Notes: generated from the letters alone by a model not told the origin. 64,000 nucleotides of DNA from Mesorhizobium sp. 131-2-1 (GCF_016756535.1 NZ_AP023248.1:1-64000), one strand, 5' to 3'; counted from the stretch's first letter, positions 1-8,663 are shown. Made by a program: numbers and translations.

Positions 1-772
1 CCATGCCGAAAACTATATGGGCGCCGGCGGCCCGCCGCACGACGCGCTGACCAAGATTCGTCGCGACTATCCTGTTTCACTGCACGGGGTGTGCATGTCG
101 ATCGGCGGACCGCAGCTGCTCGACAAAGTGCACCTCGGTCGTTTCAAGGCGCTCGTCGAGCGCTATGAGCCGGCGCTCGTTTCCGAGCATCTAGCTTGGT
201 CGACCCACGACAGCACCTACTACAACGACCTGCTTCCCCTGCCCTACACACCGGCAACGGTTTCACGCGTGGCGGATCACATCGACGAAGTGCAAGGGGC
301 GATCGGCCGCCCGATCCTGCTCGAGAACCCCTCGAGCTACGTCCTTTTCCCGGAATCAACGATGAGCGAGACGGATTTCATCCGCGCGCTGGTGCGGCGT
401 ACCGGCTGCGGCCTGCTACTCGACGTCAACAACGTTTTCGTTTCGGCCACCAATCACCGCTATTCAGCCCTTTCCTACCTCGCGGATTTCCCGCTCGAAC
501 ATGTCGGCGAAATCCACCTGGCCGGCCACGCCGAGCAAGAGGACGACGAGGGCGATCTGCTGCTCATTGACAGCCATGACGGCCCGGTCGCCGACGCGGT
601 CTGGAAGCTCTTCGATATTATCATCGGCAGTTGCGGGCCGCTCCCGACGCTCATCGAATGGGACAGCAGTATTCCCGACTGGCCAGTACTCAAGGCGGAG
701 GCCGACGCCGCCCAGGCGATCCTCGACCGCCATGCCAGCCAAATGCTCGAAAAAGCCCATGCCGCAGGATGA
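1..772 (+). CDS. bufB: MNIO/DUF692 oxidase (BufB-like), 5' truncated
   Basis: C-terminal 256 residues of a DUF692 protein, the multinuclear non-heme iron-dependent oxidase family that modifies cysteines of small metal-binding peptides (bufferins, MbnA-type precursors). The frame is already open at base 2 and reads [13 protein letters not shown], an iron-ligand region that normally lies well inside the protein, so the start is outside the window. Further conserved stretches are [30 protein letters not shown] and EIHLAGH, with His/Asp/Glu metal ligands. The stop overlaps the next gene by 14 bases, and the order DUF692-DUF2063-DoxX is the usual buf operon. The peptide precursor gene would be expected just upstream. 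I infer a role in copper or other metal stress. Confidence 0.93.
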   Translation, partial: HAENYMGAGGPPHDALTKIRRDYPVSLHGVCMSIGGPQLLDKVHLGRFKALVERYEPALVSEHLAWSTHDSTYYNDLLPLPYTPATVSRVADHIDEVQGAIGRPILLENPSSYVLFPESTMSETDFIRALVRRTGCGLLLDVNNVFVSATNHRYSALSYLADFPLEHVGEIHLAGHAEQEDDEGDLLLIDSHDGPVADAVWKLFDIIIGSCGPLPTLIEWDSSIPDWPVLKAEADAAQAILDRHASQMLEKAHAAG

Positions 773-1559
773 GCTCCAGTCGGGCTATCTCGGCCGCAGG
801 TTTGAGTATGCCGCGGCATTCACCGCCGGCCTGCTCGATCCTGACCGTGCTCCGCCCGACGCCGTTTCGGGGCCGAACGGGAAGGTTGCGGTCAAGCGAT
901 ATGCCGTCTATCGCAACAACGTCACGGTCAGCCTGATCGATGCGCTGGCCGCCAACTTTCCAGCGACGCTGCGCATCACTGGCCCGGACTTCTTTCGCGC
1001 TATGGCTCGCTTCCATATCCGCGAGACTCCGCCTACCTCGCCACTTCTATTCGAATACGGCCGCGACTTTCCCGATTTCATCGGGCGCTACGAATACGCA
1101 CAGCCGATGCCGTGGCTCGCCGACGTCGCACGGATCGAGCGGGCCTGGCTCGACGCCTATCATGCTACCGACGCGGAGCCGTTGGCTTCCGCAACACTGG
1201 CATCGATCCCGCCCGAACGATTGGCCGATACCGTCTTTGAGCCGCACCCGGCAACGCGAATCGTGCGCTCCCGTTTCCCGGCAGTCACCATCATCGCAGC
1301 AAACCGGAGAGACGCTCCCGTCGGGCGGATCGAGGCGGTCGATCCTGAAGATGCGTTGGTCACGCGGCCCGGCCTCGAGGTCTTTGTTCGCCACCTGCCG
1401 CCCGGTGGCGCAGTGTTTATCGCGCATCTGATCTCGGGTGAGGCGCTCGGCGCGGCGGCGGCGGCAGCATTTGCGGAAAGTCTCGAATTCGACCTCTCCG
1501 CGAGCATTGCCGGCGCGCTGCAGGCAGGTGCCTTCACAGCTGCACACCAGGGAGAGTGA
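759..1559 (+). CDS. bufC: DUF2063 protein, putative DNA-binding/precursor-recognition partner (BufC-like)
   Basis: 266-residue partner of the DUF692 oxidase. The N-terminal DUF2063 region has the typical YRNNV..SL..AL.A.FPA and [18 protein letters not shown] stretches, then [12 protein letters not shown]. In MNIO systems this protein helps recruit the peptide substrate to the oxidase. The frame is open further upstream inside bufB. I chose the ATG at 759, which overlaps the bufB stop, because the DUF2063 homology begins there; an ATG at 732 is an alternative. The C-terminal third is more divergent. It is translationally coupled on both sides, ending inside the start of the DoxX gene. Confidence 0.88.
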   Translation: MPQDELQSGYLGRRFEYAAAFTAGLLDPDRAPPDAVSGPNGKVAVKRYAVYRNNVTVSLIDALAANFPATLRITGPDFFRAMARFHIRETPPTSPLLFEYGRDFPDFIGRYEYAQPMPWLADVARIERAWLDAYHATDAEPLASATLASIPPERLADTVFEPHPATRIVRSRFPAVTIIAANRRDAPVGRIEAVDPEDALVTRPGLEVFVRHLPPGGAVFIAHLISGEALGAAAAAAFAESLEFDLSASIAGALQAGAFTAAHQGE

Positions 1560-1561
1560 TC

Positions 1562-2065
1562 ATGACGAACCAAGGGCGGAACGCTGCCGCCGACGCCGGA
1601 CGGCGAGGTGTCACCGCCCTCATCGGGAGGGTGAACGCCACCTTGCGCACGATTGCCACGCCGTCGCTGACGCAGCTTGTGCTGCGCTGCGCACTCGCCG
1701 TTCCATTCTGGCGGTCAGGCATCAACAAATGGGACGGTTTCCTGCAGCTGAACGATGTCGCGGTGCTGCTTTTCAGTTCGGAGTTCAAGCTGCATCTGCC
1801 GGGCGGGCCTTACGATTTTCCGGCACCTGGGCTCGTGGCGTTTGCGTCGGGGTCGGCGGAAATCCTGTTGCCGATTCTCCTTGTTCTCGGCCTTGCGACA
1901 CGGCTGGCGGCATTCGGGCTGCTCGCGATGACGCTGGTCATAGAACTCACCGTGCCGGACGGCTGGCCACTGCACATCACCTGGGCGGCGATGGCCCTTG
2001 GCATCATGGCGTGGGGACCCGGCCGGATTTCGCTCGATCATTTGCTTGGTCTGCAAAAAAGATAG
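1562..2065 (+). CDS. DoxX family membrane protein
   Basis: About 167 residues with four predicted hydrophobic helices. LRCALAVPFWRSGINKWDGF and the later P.LLVLGLATR..A.GLL are typical of DoxX proteins, which often close bufferin operons. The ATG at 1562 has a GGGAG ribosome site 8-12 bases upstream; a GTG at 1556 overlaps the bufC stop and is an alternative. DoxX proteins are inner-membrane proteins linked to redox or thiol homeostasis, and the exact role in bufferin clusters is not known. It is the last gene of the plus-strand operon, because the following genes run on the minus strand. Confidence 0.88.
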   Translation: MTNQGRNAAADAGRRGVTALIGRVNATLRTIATPSLTQLVLRCALAVPFWRSGINKWDGFLQLNDVAVLLFSSEFKLHLPGGPYDFPAPGLVAFASGSAEILLPILLVLGLATRLAAFGLLAMTLVIELTVPDGWPLHITWAAMALGIMAWGPGRISLDHLLGLQKR

Positions 2066-2179
2066 GCGATGAGCCATCGCAAGATCCGCGAGCTTGAGCT
2101 CTGCCGGAGGCTGAGCTTGGTTCTCATGCACGGTTCGTTCAGGCAGACGCCAACCCTTCACGAAGCCATACAAGATTGT

Positions 2180-2365
2180 CTAGCTGAATGCGCCTGTGCC
2201 GTGAGTCACAATACAAGGGTGGGAAGCCCAAGTCAGTGAAGCGGATATGTCCATTTGGCCGCGCCACACAGGCTTCGGAAGCTGAAAAAACCAGAAGTAG
2301 ACGCCGATCGCGACGAATGTGGCCAGCATTATCCAAAAGATGACTTTCGGCCAATCCCTTTTCAT
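2180..2365 (-). CDS. Small single-pass membrane protein
   Basis: 61 residues from the ATG at 2365; a GTG at 2410 would add 15. Residues 7-27 form one hydrophobic helix (VIFWIMLATFVAIGVYFWFF) followed by a short polar tail. The helix and the pattern IxxMLAxxxAIGxYxxFF recur in the microprotein at 5419-5556, so the two are probable paralogues. No family is recognised. It lies 3' of the small gene at 2411-2647 on the same strand. A plausible role is a membrane-embedded regulator or subunit, but nothing in the sequence fixes it. Confidence 0.55.
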   Translation of the reverse strand: MKRDWPKVIFWIMLATFVAIGVYFWFFQLPKPVWRGQMDISASLTWASHPCIVTHGTGAFS

Positions 2366-2410
2366 TCCGAGGGTTCTACTCGTACGGTCTTTCAATGCAG
2401 GAAGCACCAC

Positions 2411-2647
2411 TCACTTGCGGTCCGTGCAGGCGTTGTTGCGATCTCTCAGCCAATCACTCAATGCCATCCGAATGAGATCCAAGCGGCTAATGTTCATCTC
2501 AGTGGCCATTGCCACTAGCGCATTTTCGGTCGCCGCGTCGAACGACATGTGGCGGGCTTCGCGTAGCATTGTCGCCGCGCGAAAATCGGCAAGCCTTTCG
2601 CCATCGCTGGCATGTTGAATTTCGTCCCCGGAAGACCCATCAGTCAC
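2411..2647 (-). CDS. Small hypothetical protein, possible ribbon-helix-helix-like C-terminus
   Basis: 78 residues starting at a GTG (2647) preceded by a good AAGGAG ribosome site. The C-terminal half (MATEMNISRLDLIRMALSDWLRDR) has the helix pattern of CopG/Arc-type or degron-like tails but lacks a clear N-terminal strand, so DNA binding is only a possibility. Just downstream on the same strand is the single-pass membrane protein. I do not recognise a family. Confidence 0.5.
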   Translation of the reverse strand: MTDGSSGDEIQHASDGERLADFRAATMLREARHMSFDAATENALVAMATEMNISRLDLIRMALSDWLRDRNNACTDRK

Positions 2648-2939
2648 CCGAGTGCTCCTTTCTCGGGTTCAAAAGGCGACCTATGTACCTGGCAGCCTGT
2701 TGTCCCTGCGAGCGTGTCGCTCTGAATCCTAAACAAATGCCCGCAGTCGTTTCGAAGAAGGTTGATCGGCCCGGCACTAACCCCGCCGGCAATGCCGGGC
2801 CGTGAGGAAGCGCCCGCGGGTGCACTTCCTCGAGCAGGACCATTCTCACGCGCCCTCTCAAGACCGTGGCATTGATCCGTTTCTGTTGTCATTGACGTTC
2901 TCATGAAGCCTAGCCCGGTGCGGGTCTCCCAAAATGCAA
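2648..2939 (-). other. Intergenic stretch, no supported gene
   Basis: Overlapping open frames exist on both strands here but none has a convincing start, composition or motif. The segment probably holds the promoter and leader of the small minus-strand gene that begins at 2647. Confidence 0.4.
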
Positions 2940-3227
2940 TTATGCGCCGCCGGTCAGATCTTCATTCGTGCAAGCCAGTAGGGCAATTTGCAACCTGCTT
3001 GGCGCTTGTTGCCTGGCTTGCGCAAGCCACGTCTCGCGGTGGTCCTGCGACATGCCTCTCATTGCCGACCTCGCAGCGAAGGTGATTTCGTATCCGCCGC
3101 AGCGAGAGCATTGGAACTCGACTTTGCGAGGCGTGGTATAGGCTTCGAGCGCCGTTCCTGTGCAAACCGGGCAAGTTGACGGGTAGTAGCGCATGGACTT
3201 CTTGGCCGAAGACGGTAGTCGTATCAT
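2940..3227 (-). CDS. Small zinc-ribbon protein
   Basis: 95 residues. Two cysteine pairs, CPVC near residue 19 and CSRCGGYEI near residue 40, form a compact zinc ribbon, followed by a basic, helical tail with two Trp/Arg-rich turns. The ATG at 3227 overlaps the stop of the upstream gene (ATGA), so the two are translationally coupled. An internal ATG (MRYYPSTCPVC) is an alternative start. Function unknown; zinc ribbons of this size bind nucleic acid or act as adaptors. Confidence 0.65.
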   Translation of the reverse strand: MIRLPSSAKKSMRYYPSTCPVCTGTALEAYTTPRKVEFQCSRCGGYEITFAARSAMRGMSQDHRETWLAQARQQAPSRLQIALLACTNEDLTGGA

Positions 3228-3547
3228 GCTGTCGTTCCCGAGGCTTCTGCTTTGGAAAGTGGCTCTGCCTCCAGTGGCTGACGCGGCCTGTCATTTGCGG
3301 AAATGTTTACACCACGCTGCGTGCGGCCGAGAGGGCTCTCATATGAGACAAGGAGTCGGTCAATCTTGCCTGCGATGTTTGGTGCAGTCTTTTCCAGCTC
3401 TTCGAACGCCCACGTCACGAATGTCTCCGAAAGTCTGTCCGGCCGATATAGGACGACCTCACGGGGATCCGCAGGATCTTTAAAAGACACTCCCACATCT
3501 ACACCGAGAAACCGGACGAAATGTTTCTGGATCTGTTCCGCAGACAT
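3224..3547 (-). CDS. Hypothetical protein, coupled to zinc-ribbon gene
   Basis: 107 residues with an AGGAAGG ribosome site upstream of the ATG at 3547. The N-terminal two thirds look folded (FVRFLGVDVGVSFKDPADPREVVLY, then a helical FVTWAFEELEKTAPNIAGKIDRLLVSYE). The last 35 residues are polar and probably disordered. No family recognised. It sits between the anti-sigma gene and the zinc-ribbon gene on the same strand and overlaps the latter by 4 bases. Confidence 0.5.
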   Translation of the reverse strand: MSAEQIQKHFVRFLGVDVGVSFKDPADPREVVLYRPDRLSETFVTWAFEELEKTAPNIAGKIDRLLVSYESPLGRTQRGVNISANDRPRQPLEAEPLSKAEASGTTA

Positions 3548-3592
3548 TCAGCTTCACCTTCCTCTGGTTCGTCATTGTCGCCAACGTGCTCA

Positions 3593-4381
3593 TCAACCCC
3601 TTATCTTGGGTGCAGCGTTCCTCCTCGTAGCGACTTCGATTTCCTTGGCTTCCTTCTCGAGCCGGTCCGGCGCGGCAGGGCCCATCAGAGCGTAGGCCGT
3701 GCCACCCGATTGCCAGTACACGGTCGGTACCCGGCCATCGGTGGCGGGGGTCGGAGGTACGGCGTCTTCGCCGCTCATCGGGACCGCCACCAGCGTGATC
3801 CGGCCGACGCTCGGTGTGTCGGCCGTCACCACAAGGCTCTGCTTTCCGTTCCAGGGCTGGACCTGAACATCTTTGACCTCCCACACCGCCGGAAGGGTCG
3901 GCAGGCTGATGTTGATGGCGCCGACCAGTCTTTCGATCTTGTCCTGCTTCGGTTCACTGCCCTTTTCCGGGCCGGCGTTCAGCTGCGCGACACGCAAGGC
4001 ATCACGCGCGGCCAGAATGAAATTCTCATCCGTGGTTTGACCTCCCTGGCGAATAGGCAGTGTCAGTGAGTTGGCGGACCAACCCAACAGAACGAGCAGG
4101 GCGGCTGCCGCTTGCAATTTGAGCACGGCGAATATCTTCCGCTGTCGAAACGCACCTTCCAATCGTTTTGCGCTGTCCAGACTGGCACGGGGCGGGAAAA
4201 GCCGCTGGGGTTGAGCGACGCGCAAAGCCTCCATGCGCTGCGCTTGCGCGAACACCTCCGCCGCCAGTTCCGGCTCCAGGGCAAGACGTGCCTGGAGGTC
4301 AGATCTCTGGGCCGGGGCCAGTTCACCGTCGAGGAAGCGATTGATCTCATCTTCAGAAATGCGATCACTTGGCCACATCAC
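3593..4381 (-). CDS. Anti-sigma factor, membrane-anchored
   Basis: 262 residues. The N-terminus (ISEDEINRFLDGELAPAQRSDLQARL) is the classical anti-sigma helix that clamps ECF sigma factors. It lacks the HxxxCxxC zinc motif. A transmembrane helix at about residues 90-107 (LQAAAALLVLLGWSANSL) is followed by a periplasmic domain of about 150 residues with a WEVKDVQVQPW...LVVTADTPSVGRITLVAVP core, the likely sensor. It overlaps the sigma gene by 17 bases, which supports translational coupling and equal expression. It should hold the sigma factor at the membrane until a periplasmic signal arrives. Confidence 0.85.
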   Translation of the reverse strand: MMWPSDRISEDEINRFLDGELAPAQRSDLQARLALEPELAAEVFAQAQRMEALRVAQPQRLFPPRASLDSAKRLEGAFRQRKIFAVLKLQAAAALLVLLGWSANSLTLPIRQGGQTTDENFILAARDALRVAQLNAGPEKGSEPKQDKIERLVGAINISLPTLPAVWEVKDVQVQPWNGKQSLVVTADTPSVGRITLVAVPMSGEDAVPPTPATDGRVPTVYWQSGGTAYALMGPAAPDRLEKEAKEIEVATRRNAAPKIRG

Positions 4382-4898
4382 GGCCTCCCACTACTTTCAA
4401 CGCGGCGGGTTCGCCGTCGCTCGATTTTTCCATATTGCGTTTCAGGGCGGCCCGCGCGCGGCTCAGGCGTGACATGACGGTTCCGTGCGGTACGCCGATG
4501 ACGGCGGCGGCGTCGTAATACGTGAAACCAAGGACGCCGACCAAATGGAGAACTTCAGCCTGCTCGGTCGGCAATTCCGCGAGCGCCTTCCTTACATTGG
4601 AGAGCTCGGCGCTGTGCTCCTGCGAGGGCAGCAATAGAGGATCGGACACCTCCGCATACGCCGCAATCCAACGCCTCTCCACATCCGCGCGGACAGCGCT
4701 GGTCAGAAACGTGTTCCGGACGATTGCAATCAACCAGGGCATAAGCGGGCGCGAAGCGTCGTAGCTGCGAGCCAGCGTGAGGGCGCGCGCAAGCGCCTCC
4801 TGCACCAGGTCGTCAGCATCTGCGTCGTTGCGCGTGAGCACCCGACCATAGCGCCAAAGATCCTCCAGATGTGGAGTGACGTCAAAGTTCGCCTTCAT
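4365..4898 (-). CDS. ECF-family RNA polymerase sigma factor
   Basis: 177 residues. Region 2 spans about residues 7-75, with LTRNDADADDLVQEALARAL and the DNA-melting helix MPWLIAIVRNTFL. Region 4 spans about residues 105-155, with ALAELPTEQAEVLHLVGVLGFTYYDAAAVIGVPHGTVMSRLSRARAAL, a clear helix-turn-helix. It is transcribed before its anti-sigma gene. Candidate targets are its own operon and the bufferin genes at the left edge, since ECF pairs are often linked to such metal-stress loci. That link is inference. The base order upstream of the ATG contains GGAATA and AGTATA blocks that might be an ECF promoter. Confidence 0.92.
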   Translation of the reverse strand: MKANFDVTPHLEDLWRYGRVLTRNDADADDLVQEALARALTLARSYDASRPLMPWLIAIVRNTFLTSAVRADVERRWIAAYAEVSDPLLLPSQEHSAELSNVRKALAELPTEQAEVLHLVGVLGFTYYDAAAVIGVPHGTVMSRLSRARAALKRNMEKSSDGEPAALKVVGGRDVAK

Positions 4899-5418
4899 GT
4901 GCCGTATACTGAGACCAGCGGGAAACTATTCCAACCCAATCCGATTTTTTGGACTGCCGCCGGATTGGACATCTCATCGGAGCTCGCCACTGTTCAGCCA
5001 ACGGCGCTTGGTGGCGTTAGAGGTTGACGTCGTGGAAACTCCCGCTTGCCGCGGCCGCTGGGCTCATCTTGCCCCAAGTCGCAAGGACTGGGCTGCAATA
5101 TTCCCATGTGTTAATTTGGCAGCGGCGTAGCTACCCAATTCCTGCGCCATCGAGCGCCGGCCTGCCGGTCCCCGTAGCTGGCCGATCGGATCGGACCGGC
5201 GCTCGTCTTCGCTAGAAGGGCGAAGGACGATCTCCGTGACCTGTGCGGGATGCACATTCGAAGCAGGCTTCAGGAATGTCCGAGATTTGGGCACTGGAGC
5301 GTTTTGGCTCTGTCGACTTTGAAACAGGCGAACGGCAAGGCTTGGTCAAAGTGCAATGATTTGAAGGCTATTGTTGGTGATATCGTACGCATCCTGGCGG
5401 CGCTCAGATTCTGACGAC
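4899..5418. other. Intergenic region upstream of ECF sigma gene
   Basis: About 520 bases without a convincing gene. Short frames on both strands have shadow-like composition. The part next to 4898 should hold the sigma operon promoter; on the minus strand a GGAATA block and an AGTATA block precede the ATG, but the spacing was not matched to a known ECF group. Confidence 0.35.
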
Positions 5419-5556
5419 CTAGGCGAGGATCATGTCAGCCAAAACGTTCAGATCTTGGTGAGTAGGCGGCGCAAAGAACAAAAGGTAGATACCGATCGCG
5501 ATCAACGCCGCTAGCATTAGCCAAATCAGAAGATGCAACTTATCCATGGCCGGCAT
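5419..5556 (-). CDS. Membrane microprotein, 42-45 residues
   Basis: A short frame from ATG 5556 (45 residues) or ATG 5547 (42 residues). A CAGGG ribosome site favours 5556. The body is one hydrophobic helix (LLIWLMLAALIAIGIYLLFF) with a short soluble tail ending VLADMILA. It matches the 2180-2365 protein over the helix (W-ML-A-AIG-Y-FF). Finding two such proteins on the same strand 3 kb apart makes both more likely to be real. No family is known to me. Confidence 0.5.
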   Translation of the reverse strand: MPAMDKLHLLIWLMLAALIAIGIYLLFFAPPTHQDLNVLADMILA

Positions 5557-5685
5557 CGTAATCGCCCTGAGCCCTTTCGCTCAACGCGGGATGATGCCGC
5601 ACAACGGTTTTGGGCGGCCGGTTCAAGAAAAGATGTGCCGTACGCAAATGTTTTGCATCCTGTGCCTGGAATTCCCGCAGCAGTA

Positions 5686-6447
5686 TCACAAGACCCAGCA
5701 GAAAGCCCGCTTGAGTTCCTCGGCCCCATTCACCTCGTACCAGCGCCCGTGTGAAATGATTACACGTTCCGGATTCCAGGCGATCATCCGCTGAACTGCC
5801 AGTCGCAATGCTTTTCGGCGTCGCAGGAAACTCAGCTGCATGTCGATTGGAGCCTTGCCGTCTGGGTCCGTGACGCCGCTAATGCTCAGAAGCAGCCTGA
5901 AGAATCGACTGCGGATTCGCTTCGGCTCGAAATTCTCGATTAGGTCGGTGAGAACCAGGGTTCGTGTGGCACGATGAAACAACACTGCCTCGGTGATAAT
6001 GTCGCTGCGGACAGTCAAGACGTCGATTTCATCGGGCCAGGGCGACCTGTGCCCCACCAGCAGGCTATCGACGACTATTGTGCGCTTGGCACGGTCTTGC
6101 ACACCCCGCACTGCCAGAACCACCGCCCCGGGCAAGTGAGCTTTCCAGTCTGGAATCCACCAATAGTGAAGGGAATTTGGCGAAACGAGGTAACGGATGG
6201 GCCCCAAGATCTCTACAGCCGATTGAAGCGCGGATGTTTGGGCGACTGGCGAATGGAGGACCAGCTCACCGTTGCGCAGCCGCACAACTGTCATGCGCGT
6301 GGTGAACGGTATTTTTAGGCAACCCAGTCCAAAGCTGATTTTCGGCCCGTCAACGATCCAGACATTGGCGGCCACGGGTTTGAGAACATTGATCGGGGTG
6401 TATGGCTCCAACCAGTCGCCGCCGCGGTTGTGGCTGTCGGCTTCCAT
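5686..6447 (-). CDS. DUF4336 protein, metallo-beta-lactamase-like fold
   Basis: 253 residues. The order VWIVDGPKISF, MTVVRLRNGELVLHSPV, LGPIRYLVSPNSLHYWWIPDW, VLTDLIENF and VIISHGRWYE is that of DUF4336, a relative of the metallo-beta-lactamase fold in which the canonical HxHxDH loop is changed (here SPNSLHYWW). Hydrolase activity is therefore doubtful without biochemistry. It begins 4 bases after the MarR gene stop, so the two form an operon. The substrate is unknown. Confidence 0.82.
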   Translation of the reverse strand: MEADSHNRGGDWLEPYTPINVLKPVAANVWIVDGPKISFGLGCLKIPFTTRMTVVRLRNGELVLHSPVAQTSALQSAVEILGPIRYLVSPNSLHYWWIPDWKAHLPGAVVLAVRGVQDRAKRTIVVDSLLVGHRSPWPDEIDVLTVRSDIITEAVLFHRATRTLVLTDLIENFEPKRIRSRFFRLLLSISGVTDPDGKAPIDMQLSFLRRRKALRLAVQRMIAWNPERVIISHGRWYEVNGAEELKRAFCWVL

Positions 6448-6451
6448 AGGA

Positions 6452-6976
6452 TCATCCCAAACTTCTCAGCCCCCGGAGAGATTCCGCCAGAAGAGGCTCG
6501 TGTTTGAGCATTTCCCGAAGGTGATCAGCGGCAAGACTCTCGAGCAGTTCGACACCGTCGGCCGTCATGGCGACGAGCACGCTGCGACGATCCGTCGGGG
6601 ACGGTCTGCGCAGCGCCAGGCCAGCTTCGACAAGTCTGTCCACCAGCTGCACCGCCCCATTCGGCTGCAGCAACAGTTGATGAGCGAGATCCTTGATCAT
6701 CATGGCTTGATCTGGATGGACCCTGACCGCCAACAAGGCCTGGTATTGCTGCGATGTGATGCCCGCCGATGATGCTGCTACTTCGCTAAAGGCGAGAAAC
6801 CGGCGTAAGGCAAAACGAAACCCCGCCAGCCCCCTGTAGGCATCTTCGTCCAACCGGCTTGCGGTGGCGACCTTTCTGTTGCCCGCTAAACCCCTGTTAA
6901 GAGGCCGGTTTCCGGGTGGCACCCTAGCACTGGCCGCACCGCTTCCCGAAGCCGGGGCACCTTCTGTTTTTGACAC
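6452..6976 (-). CDS. MarR-family transcriptional regulator
   Basis: 174 residues from a GTG at 6976. The winged-helix core covers about residues 55-150: ITSQQYQALLAVRVHP, then the recognition helix region MIKDLAHQLLLQPNGAVQLVDRLVEAGLALR, and the wing PSPTDRRSVLVAMTADG with its DxRS/R signature. The first 45 residues are polar and unlike the family, so the true start may lie further in. It heads a two-gene operon with DUF4336, which it probably autoregulates together with that gene in response to a small ligand. Confidence 0.88.
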   Translation of the reverse strand: MSKTEGAPASGSGAASARVPPGNRPLNRGLAGNRKVATASRLDEDAYRGLAGFRFALRRFLAFSEVAASSAGITSQQYQALLAVRVHPDQAMMIKDLAHQLLLQPNGAVQLVDRLVEAGLALRRPSPTDRRSVLVAMTADGVELLESLAADHLREMLKHEPLLAESLRGLRSLG

Positions 6977-7142
6977 TCTCTTAAGCCCTTCAATTATGTC
7001 ATGTCGTGATGTATATCACGCCGAGGCAGGGCAATCGAGCAGCCCCGCAGCACCTTGTTGTGATCGGACAATGCCTGTCCAACGATTGCGATGCGCAACA
7101 GCGCGTCGGCGAGCTGCTTGGGAACTAGAGGGGAGGCCCCCA

Positions 7143-7532
7143 ATGCCAGATCAACTGGACGCCAATCGAACGGTCTTGGTTGTTGAAGATGATCCTGTCA
7201 TCCGGTTGAACATCGCCGACTACCTGCGAACCTGCGGCTTCCGCGTTGTTGAGGCCAGTAGCGCGGCGGAGGCTATTCAGATCATGCAGAGCGACGAGGC
7301 CCAGGTGGAACTTGTTTTTTCCGAAGTGCAGTTGCCCGGTGACATCGACGGCTTGGGCCTGTCTCATTGGCTGCGACTGAACAAGCCGGGTTTTCCTTTG
7401 ATTTTCACCTCGGCTTACGCGGTTGCCATTGAAGCCGAGGCCGTTATCAACGAACGGCGGCCGTTCATCGCCAAGCCCTACGACGACCAGCAGGTTGTTC
7501 ATCGGATTAGATCGGTGCTGAAGGTTCTTTGA
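7143..7532 (+). CDS. CheY-like receiver with Glu in place of phospho-Asp
   Basis: 129 residues, receiver domain only. Acidic pocket EDD at residues 15-17, switch T/S in FTSAY, and the conserved lysine in FIAKPYDD are present. The phospho-acceptor position in the loop VFSEVQLPG is Glu61 instead of Asp. Glu there often mimics the phosphorylated state, so the protein may be locked on or respond to something other than phosphorylation. The ATG at 7143 follows a GAGGGGAGG ribosome site. No kinase is next to it. A longer frame upstream is open but has no homology. Confidence 0.82.
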   Translation: MPDQLDANRTVLVVEDDPVIRLNIADYLRTCGFRVVEASSAAEAIQIMQSDEAQVELVFSEVQLPGDIDGLGLSHWLRLNKPGFPLIFTSAYAVAIEAEAVINERRPFIAKPYDDQQVVHRIRSVLKVL

Positions 7533-7584
7533 CCGATCGCTTATTGGTTCCTTGGATGACCTGGTCGAATCATGGCACCGTTTG

Positions 7585-8151
7585 TTACAGTACTTCGCCG
7601 GGATAAACGCCCCACAAGCCGATTTGTCTGACGAAGCCAGATATCGAGCCTAGCGCCACTGCGCACCATTGCCCGTCGCACCGTATCAGTTTGACTCGAA
7701 CGCGAGGTTGGAGCCAGGCAGTGATTGGGCTATCGATTGTCGGTTTCTTGCGCAGCGCAGCGTTGTCTTTGGTCCAGGGAGCGACGATGCCGGTCCGGCG
7801 CCCTGACAAGAGCGGACCGTAGATCCATCCGCTGGTTCCCTCCCAATCCCTTACCCGGCGCCAATTGTCATATTCCTGGTAGATCTCCAGCGGGATGCCC
7901 GACCGTTTGAAGACCCATTCAATGTCGTAACCGACACCAGGCCCGACCCGCAGATTGGCGGACGCAGCTTTTAGCGAGACGAAGCGAGGCAGAGGCAGGG
8001 CACTGGCCTGTGCTCGCAGCCCCGTCGTCGTTGCTGATGCTGCAAGCAATGCAATTGTAAGAACGGAACGAATGAGCGCGACATACGAGCGATGTCTGAC
8101 CTTCGTTCGGACTGTTAAGAAACCGAAAGCCGCTCTGGATTTCATGGTCAT
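7585..8151 (-). CDS. Exported SH3-domain protein
   Basis: About 188 residues from the ATG at 8151; upstream ATGs are possible. The N-terminus has a hydrophobic segment (YVALIRSVLTIALLAASATTTGLRAQA) that reads as a signal peptide with an AXA cleavage site. Two bacterial SH3 repeats follow: ASANLRVGPGVGYDIEWVFKRSGIPLEI..WRRVRDWEGTSGWIYG and NAALRKKPTIDSPITAWLQPRVRVKLIRCDGQWCAVALG..GFV. Such proteins bind peptidoglycan or cell-wall peptides in the periplasm. Confidence 0.8.
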   Translation of the reverse strand: MTMKSRAAFGFLTVRTKVRHRSYVALIRSVLTIALLAASATTTGLRAQASALPLPRFVSLKAASANLRVGPGVGYDIEWVFKRSGIPLEIYQEYDNWRRVRDWEGTSGWIYGPLLSGRRTGIVAPWTKDNAALRKKPTIDSPITAWLQPRVRVKLIRCDGQWCAVALGSISGFVRQIGLWGVYPGEVL

Positions 8152-8417
8152 CCATTCACTTCCGAATGGCATCGATCTGCCACCATCGTAGGTCATGACA
8201 ATGCTGCGCGGGCCATTGTTTCCGTTTCGGGCGCGTTGGGGGGTTACTCGATGGGAAGTTGGGGCCGTAAAGCTTTCCCTGGTGAAGAGAGGACTTCGTC
8301 ACAGCCACGAGTTTGTCCTGGAATGCTTTTCGTCACCGCATGGCCGGGTTCGCTTCCGGTCAGGCGTCTCTGCACTTCGACGAGATACATGTGATGCAAG
8401 TTCGATCACCAGTCTTC

Positions 8418-8663
8418 TTATTCTACGAGCATGTGCGCTTCTCGGGCCGCGTGGACAAATGCGTCCCTGGCGACGTCAGCCGAAATACCGCCATTCATGG
8501 CTTGGCGGCAGGCCTGCAGCGCAGCCAGATGCTTCGGACTTCTCGCACTGCGCCAGTGCTTGGTGAGTAAGTCGACGGCTTGATTGGCGTTGGAAAGGTT
8601 TGTGATTTCGCCAGATATGCCGGTGACCACTGGCACCGGCCTTGAAAACCACGCCACGTACAT
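8418..8663 (-). CDS. DUF982 family protein (copy 1)
   Basis: 81 residues from an ATG with a strong GGAGGCGAGG ribosome site; the frame is open to 8696. It has the DUF982 pattern: a short PVPVV strand, ITNLSNANQAVDLLTKHWR, then HLAALQACRQAMNGGISADVARDAFVHAAREA. DUF982 proteins are small, of unknown function and found in many copies in rhizobia. This is one of five in the window. Confidence 0.75.
   Translation of the reverse strand: MYVAWFSRPVPVVTGISGEITNLSNANQAVDLLTKHWRSARSPKHLAALQACRQAMNGGISADVARDAFVHAAREAHMLVE

Noticed and set aside
5064..5294. 76-codon minus-strand frame upstream of the sigma gene
   Set aside because: No ribosome site, no motif and shadow-like composition.
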